DNA from: Verrucomicrobia bacterium UBA6015
Lineage (GTDB): Bacteria; Verrucomicrobiota; Kiritimatiellia; UBA8416
Direction: 5' to 3'
Assembly (NCBI GenBank): GCA_002428045.1
Contig: DIZZ01000223.1
Coordinates: forward strand, 3,521-27,469
DNA: 23,949 nucleotides
The first letter of the stretch is position 1; each line of letters opens with the position of its first letter. The position numbers and the translations under genes were made by a program. This document shows, in pieces, positions 14,278 to 21,714 of the stretch. The notes beneath the pieces are model-generated. The model was not told the DNA's origin, made no database searches, and worked only from the letters and a program-made list of their open reading frames with translations.

Positions 14278-15216
14278 TTAGCCTCTTCTGTGACGTCGAA
14301 AGGCACGCCATAGAAAGACCGCGGCAAAGACGGTCACGATCACCGGTACATTAATTTTCAACCCGCGCTGCGCTGCTGCTGGCGGGGTTACCGTCGGCGG
14401 GGTCACCGGCGCCGGCGGTACCGCCGCCGCCGCGGGTATTAACGCGCTCTCCGCTGGCACACTGGCGACTGCGCTGGCGGCTTGTTCCCCGATGGGATGA
14501 TTCCCTGAGGAGGCCTGCGCCGAGATGACCGCCATGGCGAGGCCTGCCGGAAAGCCCGCCAGCTCCTCAAACGCCGTTTCCCCAGCCTGTCCCTCATCCG
14601 TACGCCCCACTTCCGCAAAGACGGCTTGGATCGCCGCTTTCAGCGAGGCGGGATCGTTGGCGCTGCGGTAGGAATGCACCCGCGTGGCCAGGGTATGGGC
14701 CTTGGCCATGTCGACCCCGATCACATCGGTAATAATACCCCGTGCAATAATGTCCGGCGTGAAGCGCTCGACAAGGTTGGCGTCATTTGCTTCGCCATCC
14801 GTCACCACCAGCAGGCGGTAGGAACCATACCCATATTGTGCTTTGCGCGCCTCCAGCAGCCGGTCGGCACCGATCTTCATGAATGCCCCTAACGGCGTGC
14901 CGCCCCCTGCGGATACGCGGTCAATCGCCGGGAGTAGGGTGGCGTCATCCCGTCCCCCCAGCTCGTAGACCCAGCCGTTGGCCTGCCCCCCGAAAACCAG
15001 CAGCCCGACCTGCGTGGTCTGCGGGATCGTCTGCAGGACGTCCTTGATCGCCATTTTTGCCGCGTCAATCTTCTTCCGCTGGGTCGCGTTCATCACCGAG
15101 TCCATCGATCCCGAAGCATCCAGCACCATCACGACGTTATCAACATAGACTTCCTGTGCCGCGCCTGTGGAAACCAACCACAGCATACCCATCACCCCCG
15201 CGATCCATTTTAGCAT
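14278..15216 (-). CDS. Membrane-anchored vWA domain protein
   Basis: 312 residues from ATG 15216, chosen over a TTG five codons earlier because GGGAGA lies eight bases upstream. A signal peptide (MLKWIAGVMGMLWLVSTGAAQ) leads to a von Willebrand A domain with a complete metal-ion-dependent adhesion site: DASGS (33-37), the Thr in AGGGTPLG, and VVTDGEAND. After about residue 205 comes an Ala/Pro-rich linker (VPPAPVTPPTVTPPAAAQ) and one C-terminal membrane segment (VPVIVTVFAAVFLW) with a basic tail RRHRRG, so the vWA domain faces the periplasm. The gene follows the first SBP/OmpA gene by 15 bases. Likely role: metal-dependent docking between the binding proteins and the membrane parts of the system. 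Confidence 0.88.
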   Translation of the reverse strand: MLKWIAGVMGMLWLVSTGAAQEVYVDNVVMVLDASGSMDSVMNATQRKKIDAAKMAIKDVLQTIPQTTQVGLLVFGGQANGWVYELGGRDDATLLPAIDRVSAGGGTPLGAFMKIGADRLLEARKAQYGYGSYRLLVVTDGEANDANLVERFTPDIIARGIITDVIGVDMAKAHTLATRVHSYRSANDPASLKAAIQAVFAEVGRTDEGQAGETAFEELAGFPAGLAMAVISAQASSGNHPIGEQAASAVASVPAESALIPAAAAVPPAPVTPPTVTPPAAAQRGLKINVPVIVTVFAAVFLWRAFRRHRRG

Positions 15217-15231
15217 ACCCGTTTCTCCCAA

Positions 15232-17067
15232 TTAAAAGTCAAAGTCAGAGGGATTCATGACTTCCGCCTTCACCCGGATCAGGCGGAACTCCACCCGCAT
15301 GTTCTGCTCCGCCTCCTCCATGGTTGAGGGCCGCGGAATGACCGGCTCGGTCACGCCGACCCCGACGGGCTGGATCTGGCTCTTGTCCATTTCAATCCCC
15401 TGCGTGGCGGCAAAGGCTAGCACGGCGGCCTTGACCGCCTCGGCGCGCTGGCGGGAGAGGTTCAGTGCAGCCTGCATGGTTTCGCGGGGGTTGAAACCGG
15501 CCGCCCCGTCGAATTTGCCCGTCTTGATTAGCTCGGTCAGCTTGTCCGTGGAACCGAGATCCAGCAGCTGGCCATCGATATAGTATGTGTAATTGCCCCG
15601 TGTCCCGGTGCGCTTGAGGATGCCTTTGCTCATGCCGGCCTGCACGGTTTCCAGCAGGATCTTGGTGGGATCGGCATGACCCCGCACGGCGATGACGGCG
15701 TTGCCGTATTTGGACGACAAGTCCACCACTTTCCTGAATTCAACACCGTACTGGACCGCGCTGAAGTCCTGCTGATTGGCTTTGAAGTTGATCGAGAATT
15801 CGTAGATGGTGTTCTCGTCCAGCGACCCACCGGCATTGAGCGCCTCAATTTCATCCATCACCGCTTCCGGCCGGAAACGGTCCTGCTTGGTCACCTCGGT
15901 TTTCGTCAGCGCGCCCATGATCGCCGGGCTGTTCCAGTCCAGCGGCGAGGGCATCAAGCCCGTACGCACCCGGGCATAACCGCGCGTGGCGGCCAGTGCC
16001 AGTGCCGATGTTTGAAAGGCCTCGAATCCGCTAAGATTCTTCGGATCGGTAAAGAACTTCACGTTGCCCGGATGCCCCACGTAGGCACAATCGAGAATCA
16101 GCCCGTAAGCATCCTCCTCGATTGTGGGCAGAACCTCCTTGCCATAAATCGACTGCGCCATTTTCAAGAGCGCCTCAAAGGATTTGCTGCCGCTTGACTC
16201 GTATTGCTTCTTCATGTCAACCAGTTCTTCGCAGGCCTTGAGATAACCGGCCGCAAACTTCTCGCACCAGGCCTTGTTGGCGGTATAGAAATCCTTGCGC
16301 ACGACATACACATCGGCAATCGACCGCGACCGTTCCGCCGTTGAAGCCAGCACCCGTGCGCCCTTGACGGTTCCCTCCAAGCCGCTGCCGACACTTTGCA
16401 GGCCGCTGGTAAGCCCAAGCATATCGGGAGAAATCACAAAACACACATCAATGCTGCTATCCTTGCGGAACCGTCTGGCCGGGCTATCGTCCGTTCCCGT
16501 TAACGCCTTTGCCCACACCACGGTAATATCGTTCCAGGATAGCCCCGCATCATGCAACAGATCATCCAGCAGTCCCTCGTGTGGGCCACCCCGCTGCAGG
16601 CAGACCTTGGCCCCCTTGAGATCCTTGAGCGTCTTGATCCGCTCCCGTGCGACGGCATGGTCGCCAGCCGACCAGGTCATCTGAAACAGGACGATCCCCT
16701 TCGTGTCCGGGTTGCTTCCGATCACTTCGGAGGCCATCCCCATCATACGGAAGGTTCCACGCAGAAACGGCGATTTGCCGGACATATAGTTGCGTACCTG
16801 CTGCACAAAGTCATCCCCGGGCACAAGCTGCATGTCCAGCCCCTGCTGCTGGAAGATCGATGGATTCGCTGTTTTCAAGCCGCCATTGGCATGAAAGGTG
16901 GCCACATCCCCGCCCCAGACGATAAACGGCACCTGAATCGTGCCGTTGGCAGCCACGGGTCCTACCTTTACATCTCCGACGAGCGACCCAAACGTTTCCT
17001 GCGCCTGCGCTTGCCGTCCCGCCAGCATGGCACCGAGCACCAACACCCCTGAAAAAAATCGTTTCAT
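15232..17067 (-). CDS. Secreted solute-binding/OmpA fusion protein
   Basis: 611 residues from ATG 17067, which has AAGGAG and AGGGAC upstream and starts a good signal peptide (MKRFFSGVLVLGAMLAGRQAQAQ). Residues 30-400 form an NMT1/SsuA-like binding domain: IQVPFIVWGGDVATFHANGG, QMTWSAGDHAVARERIKTLKDLKGAKVCL, VDVCFVISPDMLGL and RSIADVYVVRKDFY. The OmpA domain starts near residue 445 (IYEFSINFKANQQDF), contains VRGHADPT, LNLSRQRAEAVKAAVLAF and NMRVEFRLIRV, and is therefore intact at the peptidoglycan-binding positions. Unusually, about 65 residues, including YTYYIDGQLLDLGSTDKLTEL, are inserted between the HAD and LSRQRA motifs. As the first gene of the nine-gene operon it is expressed first. 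The protein has no membrane segment besides the signal peptide and is expected to be held by the cell wall. Confidence 0.88.
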   Translation of the reverse strand: MKRFFSGVLVLGAMLAGRQAQAQETFGSLVGDVKVGPVAANGTIQVPFIVWGGDVATFHANGGLKTANPSIFQQQGLDMQLVPGDDFVQQVRNYMSGKSPFLRGTFRMMGMASEVIGSNPDTKGIVLFQMTWSAGDHAVARERIKTLKDLKGAKVCLQRGGPHEGLLDDLLHDAGLSWNDITVVWAKALTGTDDSPARRFRKDSSIDVCFVISPDMLGLTSGLQSVGSGLEGTVKGARVLASTAERSRSIADVYVVRKDFYTANKAWCEKFAAGYLKACEELVDMKKQYESSGSKSFEALLKMAQSIYGKEVLPTIEEDAYGLILDCAYVGHPGNVKFFTDPKNLSGFEAFQTSALALAATRGYARVRTGLMPSPLDWNSPAIMGALTKTEVTKQDRFRPEAVMDEIEALNAGGSLDENTIYEFSINFKANQQDFSAVQYGVEFRKVVDLSSKYGNAVIAVRGHADPTKILLETVQAGMSKGILKRTGTRGNYTYYIDGQLLDLGSTDKLTELIKTGKFDGAAGFNPRETMQAALNLSRQRAEAVKAAVLAFAATQGIEMDKSQIQPVGVGVTEPVIPRPSTMEEAEQNMRVEFRLIRVKAEVMNPSDFDF

Positions 17068-17120
17068 TCTGTCCCTACTCCTTATTACGTCATTTTCGTC
17101 ATGCCAAGCGACACTTCGAA

Positions 17121-17149
17121 AACCTACACAGATCGAACCCGTTATGCAA
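17121..17149 (-). promoter_or_regulatory. Candidate promoter of the nine-gene operon
   Basis: The 145-base gap between the CvfB-like stop (17213) and ATG 17067 is the only sizeable gap upstream of the operon. On the minus strand TTGCAT (17149-17144) and TAGGTT (17126-17121) are 17 bases apart and end 53 bases before the ATG. The match to consensus is modest. The alternative is read-through from the CvfB-like gene. Confidence 0.25.
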
Positions 17150-17212
17150 GAAATCATGTACGTCTCGCACAATCCGCACAACCCCCTCCAGCGTTATTCT
17201 GATCAAAGGCTG

Positions 17213-18082
17213 TTATTCCTTTCGTTGTTGGTTCTCGCCGGATCCGGACAGGACCAGGCGCCGGGTGCCGCCTTCCTCGAAGGCGATCCGCCGGGCCTTA
17301 TAAAGGGCACCGACCGCCTGTTTGTAGGTCTTTTTGCTGATGCCGAAAAGGGCATAGATCTCCTCGGGGGGCGTCTTGTCGGTCACGGGCATGAAGCCGC
17401 CCTGTGTTTCAAGATACGCGAGGATCGCTTCGGTCACATCGCCCACCCGGCCATAGCCTGGAGGGTCAAGGCAAAGGTCGATCTTGCAATCCTCCCGTAA
17501 CTGCTGGATATAGCCCTTGATTTGAGCTCCGCAGGCGATCGGACGGAAGACCTTGTTATGGAAGATCATCCCCCAGTGGGTGCCATTGACGATCGCCTTG
17601 TAGCCCAGGTCGGTCTTGGCGCAGATCAACAGGTCAACCGCCTGGCCCGCGGTGTAATGCGCCGGGGTTTTGTCGAGAAAGCGGTCCAGCCTGGCGGTGG
17701 CAGCAATCCGGTTGCTGACCGGATCCAGATAGATCCGTACCATATAGGAACGGCCGGTCAGCATCTTGACGGTCTGCTCGCGGAACGGCACGAACAGATC
17801 CTTGGGCAAGCCCCAGTCAAGGAATGTCCCGGCATCCGTACTGGATATCACCCGCAGCCAGGCGAACTCATTGACCATGGCATGGGGCCGCAGCGTGGTG
17901 GCGATCAGGCGATCTTCCGAGTCGAACATCAAGAATACCTCGATCATGTCACCGGGTTTCTGTCCGCGGGGGGCATAACGCCCCGGCAGCAGGATGTCAC
18001 CCAAAGGCCCCCCGTCAAGAAACAGGCCGTGCTCGGTACTCCGCAGTACCTTCAGTGAATTCAATCTTCCTATTTCAGTCAT
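17213..18082 (-). CDS. cvfB: CvfB/YitL-like S1 RNA-binding protein
   Basis: 289 residues. Tandem S1-like domains are visible: LKVLRSTEHGLFLDGGPLGDILLP (10-33), with PGDMIEVFLMFDSEDRLIATT; LRVISSTDAGTFLDWGLPKDLFVPF (76-100), with VRIYLDPVSNRIAATARLDRFL; and a third, LGYKAIVNGTHWGMIFHNKVF. The C-terminus is a winged-helix unit (ILAYLETQGGFMPVTDKTPPEEIYALFGISKKTYKQAV, given here only as a span of about residues 222-260). This order is diagnostic for the CvfB family, which binds RNA; S. aureus CvfB affects virulence-gene expression. ATG 18082 has AGGGGG nine bases upstream. It is cytosolic. The 145-base gap to the following operon suggests an independent unit. Confidence 0.9.
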   Translation of the reverse strand: MTEIGRLNSLKVLRSTEHGLFLDGGPLGDILLPGRYAPRGQKPGDMIEVFLMFDSEDRLIATTLRPHAMVNEFAWLRVISSTDAGTFLDWGLPKDLFVPFREQTVKMLTGRSYMVRIYLDPVSNRIAATARLDRFLDKTPAHYTAGQAVDLLICAKTDLGYKAIVNGTHWGMIFHNKVFRPIACGAQIKGYIQQLREDCKIDLCLDPPGYGRVGDVTEAILAYLETQGGFMPVTDKTPPEEIYALFGISKKTYKQAVGALYKARRIAFEEGGTRRLVLSGSGENQQRKE

Positions 18083-18198
18083 GGTTGATACCCCCTATAA
18101 TCCGTATGCGTGTTGGAGAGTATTCTGAAAGCGGCGGCATGTCCATCACCGAAAGCGGGCGTCCAACTGCCACTGGCAGAGGGAGTGCCATTATTGCG

Positions 18199-19101
18199 CT
18201 ACTGATGCCTGCCCGTAAATCCGACAAACCCCAGCTTTGCAGCCAGTAATGCATCCAGACGCGGCAGGTCGGCCGGATACACCGAGATCAGCCGCTTGCC
18301 TTCCTGCTGATACAGGGTTTGCTTCTTATACATGCTCATCTTGTACTGGGGCGTGTCCATCCCCCAATACTCGATATAGACGTCCACTTCGGGTAGATAG
18401 AAATCCGGCCGGATCTGGAATTCGCCGATGATACGGAACTTGGCATCGTAGCGGTAGGACAGTCCATGCGCCGTCAGCCATTCCGCGATGAGCCGTTCAC
18501 CCCTGGACTGCACCACCGTGCCGTCGCGTGCCTCAATGGTCTTGTTCAGTTCGACCTGCATCTCAAAGTTACGCCGCTCCAGGAAGACCTCATCAAAGCA
18601 GCGGTCGCAGTAGGTGCGCTGGAACGTCTGTTGAGCCCGTCCGAACTCGTCGACCGAGACGGGTGCGTCACATCGTTGGCAGCGGTGCTTCACGCCAGCG
18701 GCGGCGTCAGCAGATACCTGCTCAATGGCGTCCGCCATAGTGGCTGCCGCCGCGCGCACATAGTCGCGCTGTGCCGGGTTGCGGGCCACATCGCGAAGGT
18801 CTGCCAGATGTACCGCCGCCGCCGCGCCATATTTCCCGAGCGCCCGGATGGCATATTGTTGTGTTTGCGGATGGCGCGCCTTCATCGCCAGCGGGGCCAG
18901 CGCGGCCACGGCCATGTCGGCATCGGCCCCGAACTCGGCCAGCTTGCCGATGGCCGAGACAGAAAGGCGCTGCACCTCGTTCGATGGCAGGGGCAGCATA
19001 CCGATCAGTGCGGGTAGCACCGCAGGGTCGCCGGAGCGCCCAAGGGCCAGCGCCCGCTGCACGGCAGTTTGGTGGTCTTGTGGCAGCATCGGGCTTTTCA
19101 C
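18199..19101 (-). CDS. HEAT-repeat, zinc-ribbon and PD-(D/E)XK nuclease-like protein
   Basis: 300 residues from GTG 19101, preferred because GGAGG lies eight bases upstream; longer starts run into the palindrome at 19125-19197. Residues about 15-125 form three HEAT-like helical repeats (AVLPALIGMLPLPSNEVQRLSVSAIGKL and QTQQYAIRALGKYGAAA are the clearest spans). A four-Cys zinc ribbon follows (HRCQRCD and YCDRCFDE). The C-terminal third matches the nuclease module seen in some UvrD-type helicases and Vsr/DUF559 relatives: SRGERLIAEWLTAHGLSYRYD, RPDFYLPEVDVYIEYWG, with Glu of SRGE, Asp of RPDF and Glu of YIEYW as probable metal ligands, then KKQTLYQQEGKRLISVYP. I infer a DNA-acting protein; substrate unknown. 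It lies 116 bases before the CvfB-like gene. Confidence 0.78.
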   Translation of the reverse strand: MKSPMLPQDHQTAVQRALALGRSGDPAVLPALIGMLPLPSNEVQRLSVSAIGKLAEFGADADMAVAALAPLAMKARHPQTQQYAIRALGKYGAAAAVHLADLRDVARNPAQRDYVRAAAATMADAIEQVSADAAAGVKHRCQRCDAPVSVDEFGRAQQTFQRTYCDRCFDEVFLERRNFEMQVELNKTIEARDGTVVQSRGERLIAEWLTAHGLSYRYDAKFRIIGEFQIRPDFYLPEVDVYIEYWGMDTPQYKMSMYKKQTLYQQEGKRLISVYPADLPRLDALLAAKLGFVGFTGRHQ

Positions 19102-19124
19102 GACGAACGCCTCCATGTTGTGGC

Positions 19125-19197
19125 ATTGACTCGCTGCGCTCGCCAAATCCAGGAACACTCAGCCTCTCCCGCCGATTGGCAAGCGAAGCGAGTCAAT
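19125..19197. repeat. 22-bp palindromic repeat between divergent genes
   Basis: Arms 19125-19146 and 19176-19197 (ATTGACTCGCTGCGCTCGCC followed by AA, and its inverse with two differences) enclose 29 bases. The sequence looks like a REP-type or small non-autonomous element. It lies in the 317-base interval between the minus-strand nuclease-like gene and the plus-strand M42 gene. Both transcription starts could lie near it. Confidence 0.7.
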
Positions 19198-19210
19198 CTA
19201 AAAAAGTCGT

Positions 19211-19238
19211 TTGGGTTTAAAGTCACGCTTGCTATTCT
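19211..19238 (+). promoter_or_regulatory. Weak promoter candidate for the M42 peptidase cluster
   Basis: TTGGGT (19211-19216) and TATTCT (19233-19238) are 16 bases apart in an AT-richer stretch. They lie about 180 bases before ATG 19419, so the leader would be long. The remaining interval 19239-19418 shows no clear operator, riboswitch or ORF. Confidence 0.25.
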
Positions 19239-19418
19239 ACATTTGGTGCCACATATACAGCAACAACTTTTCATGACTACATGCATGCCACTACGCCGTC
19301 CGAACTGGCGGATTCGCGCCTTGTGTTTGTCGTAATCATGCCGTTTGCACCATCCGCCCGATGATTTATTATTTGTTCATTGCCTTTGTAACAACGTTCC
19401 AGCATAAGGATCGATACC

Positions 19419-20459
19419 ATGAATAAGAAGCTGTTTGAGCAAATCTGTAATGCCCCCGGTGTTCCCGGTTTCGAGGATGAGGTCCAGGACATCGCCATGG
19501 ATATCTTCAAGGGCTGTTGCGACGAGGTGCATCGCGATGCCATGGGCAGCGTGATCGGCCTGCGCAAGGCCACGATCGCCCCCAAAGGCAAGCAGCAGCG
19601 TCCGTTCCGGCTGATGCTGGCGGCGCATGCCGACGAGATCGGTCTGATGGTCAAGCATATCAGCAGCAACGGGATGATCCACTTTATCCAGGTGGGCGGC
19701 ATAAATCCGCAGGTGGTTCAGTCGCAGCGCATGATCATCCATGGCAAGAAGAAGATCCGCGGGGTGGTTGTCCCCAGGGGCGGGACGATCGAGAAACCCG
19801 TCAAGCTCGAGGACCTGCTGATCGATACCGGGATGCCGAAGGACGAGCTCGAGAAATGGGTCACCCCCGGCGATGTGGTCTCCTTCGAGGATGATGTCTC
19901 GATCCTGAACGGCAAGATGTGGGTCGGCCGCAATTTCGACAACCGGATGGGGAGCTACTGCCTGCTGGAGGCGATGCGCACGGTGGGCGACACCGCCGTG
20001 GACGTCTATGCCGTCAGCACGGTACAGGAGGAAGTCGGGCTGCGCGGGGCCGGGCCATCGGCCTTTGCCTGCGAGCCGGATGTCGCCCTGGCGATCGACG
20101 GCAGCATGGCGCGCGGCGCCTATGTGGCCGACCACGAGAACCTGTGCGAACCGGGCGAGGGGACCGGTATCTACCTGATCGACAACCTGACCATCGGCCA
20201 CCCGCGTCTGGTGCGCTACCTGCTCGAGCTCTGCGCCAAGCACAAGATCCCGTGTCAGCGCAACATCGGTGGAGGTACCGATGCCAAGGCCATCCAGCAG
20301 TCCCGCCGGGGCGTTGTCGCCACGACCATCGGGGCTCCGGTGCGCTATATGCACTCGACCGTGCAGCTCTGCCATGCGGATGATATTGACGCCACGGTGG
20401 CATTGCTTGTAAAGTTCATGGAGCATGCCCATACGTTCATGGGCAGCCTGAAGGATTGA
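19419..20459 (+). CDS. M42 family metallopeptidase (glutamyl aminopeptidase type)
   Basis: 346 residues, the normal length. All metal and catalytic positions of the M42 family are present: His70 in MLAAHADEIG, Asp174 in GRNFDNRMG, the Glu pair 204-205 in VQEEVGLRG, Asp227 in AIDGS and His312 in RYMHST. The enzymes are dinuclear-metal aminopeptidases that form tetrahedral dodecamers in the cytosol and trim peptides. RIIHGK and PVKLEDLLIDTG belong to the family's beta-barrel insertion. AAGGA lies nine bases before ATG 19419. The enolase-superfamily gene starts 37 bases downstream, so the two are probably co-transcribed. Confidence 0.95.
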   Translation: MNKKLFEQICNAPGVPGFEDEVQDIAMDIFKGCCDEVHRDAMGSVIGLRKATIAPKGKQQRPFRLMLAAHADEIGLMVKHISSNGMIHFIQVGGINPQVVQSQRMIIHGKKKIRGVVVPRGGTIEKPVKLEDLLIDTGMPKDELEKWVTPGDVVSFEDDVSILNGKMWVGRNFDNRMGSYCLLEAMRTVGDTAVDVYAVSTVQEEVGLRGAGPSAFACEPDVALAIDGSMARGAYVADHENLCEPGEGTGIYLIDNLTIGHPRLVRYLLELCAKHKIPCQRNIGGGTDAKAIQQSRRGVVATTIGAPVRYMHSTVQLCHADDIDATVALLVKFMEHAHTFMGSLKD

Positions 20460-20496
20460 TCGTAAAAACCATGAATGTGATGTGCACCGCCCCGCT

Positions 20497-21678
20497 ATGA
20501 AAATAACACGTGTCTTCGCCACTCCTGTCCGTATTCCGCTGAAACGTTTCTTCTATAACTCCGAATCAGCCGGCACCAAGCGCGAGTGGGGTGGGCGCCT
20601 GAGCCGCGTCACGCCCAAACGCCCCTCGCCCATCCTGGAGTATGTGCTGGTGACGATCGAAACGGATGAGGGGCTGAGCGGCATCGGGGAGGCGCCAGCC
20701 GATATCGGGTTCTTCGGTCAGACGCTCGAAGGGATCCAGTCGGCGATCGATGATTACCTGGGGCCCCTGATCGTGGGCAAGGAGCCCTTCGATATCCCCT
20801 ATCTGATGGATCGGATCGACTTCCGTGAAAACTCGTCGGCCAAGTCGGGCATCGATATCGCCCTGCACGATCTGGTGGCCAAGTCACGTGGCATCTCGAT
20901 CAGCGAACTGCTGGGGGGTGCCAAGCGGACGCGGATCCCGGTCGCCATCGAGATTGCCGGCGGCTCGCCCGACGACATGGCGGCGGAATGCGTGAAGTAC
21001 ATGGCGATGAATGTACGCGCTTTCAAACCGAAAATCGGCAGCATCCCGGCCAAGGATGCCGACCGACTGCGGGCCATCCGCGAGGCCGTGGGACCGAATG
21101 TCTCGCTACGGGCCGATGCCAACCGGGGCTACTCGCCGGATGAGGCGATCGAGCTCTGCGGCCTGGCCGAGAAATACAATATCAACCTCGAATTGCTCGA
21201 GCAGCCGGTGGAGGCGTATGACCTGCCCGGCATGGCCCGTGTCCGCCGTTCCGTCAACATCCCGATCGAGGCCGACGAGAGCTGCTTCAGTATCCATGAC
21301 GCCGCGCAGGTCATCCGCGAGAACGCTGCCGATGTTCTCAACATCAAGATCGCCAAGGTGGGAGGCCTGTACAATGCCATGCGCATCGCCGCTATCGCCG
21401 AGGCCGCCGGATTGAAATGCGTCCTCGGGACGGCCTTCGGGCTCGGCCCGAAGATCGCGGCCAAACTGCTGGTCGCTTCAGCCATAAACGACTTCACGGG
21501 GGCCGTGGAATTCACGGAACTCGGCTTGCACGGCCCCATGCTCAAGGGCGATATGGACCGGGCGCTCTCGCTGCCGCTTGATGCGGACGGATGCCTGCCG
21601 GTTCCGACCGGCCCCGGGCTAGGCGTCGAATTGGATATGGACGCCGTCGCCCGTGTCACCCATACGGGCATTGTTTAA
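20497..21678 (+). CDS. Enolase-superfamily enzyme, mandelate racemase/muconate lactonizing type
   Basis: 393 residues from ATG 20497; a GTG five codons earlier is possible, and neither start has a ribosome site. The capping domain MKITRVFATPVRIPLKR leads to the barrel domain with catalytic KxK (Lys177, Lys179 in FKPKIG), metal ligands Asp207 (LRADANRG), Glu235 (LLEQP) and Asp260 (EADES), and Lys284 (NIKIAKVGG). This is the muconate-lactonizing/dipeptide-epimerase lysine pair, so 1,1-proton transfer, cycloisomerisation or dehydration of a carboxylate is expected. It does not carry the His/Asp pair of mandelate racemase. Next to a peptidase a dipeptide epimerase is attractive, but substrate residues cannot be assigned here. 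Confidence 0.88.
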   Translation: MKITRVFATPVRIPLKRFFYNSESAGTKREWGGRLSRVTPKRPSPILEYVLVTIETDEGLSGIGEAPADIGFFGQTLEGIQSAIDDYLGPLIVGKEPFDIPYLMDRIDFRENSSAKSGIDIALHDLVAKSRGISISELLGGAKRTRIPVAIEIAGGSPDDMAAECVKYMAMNVRAFKPKIGSIPAKDADRLRAIREAVGPNVSLRADANRGYSPDEAIELCGLAEKYNINLELLEQPVEAYDLPGMARVRRSVNIPIEADESCFSIHDAAQVIRENAADVLNIKIAKVGGLYNAMRIAAIAEAAGLKCVLGTAFGLGPKIAAKLLVASAINDFTGAVEFTELGLHGPMLKGDMDRALSLPLDADGCLPVPTGPGLGVELDMDAVARVTHTGIV

Positions 21679-21714
21679 CTTTATACACCCACAGCCCCGA
21701 AACGAGGAATACCC

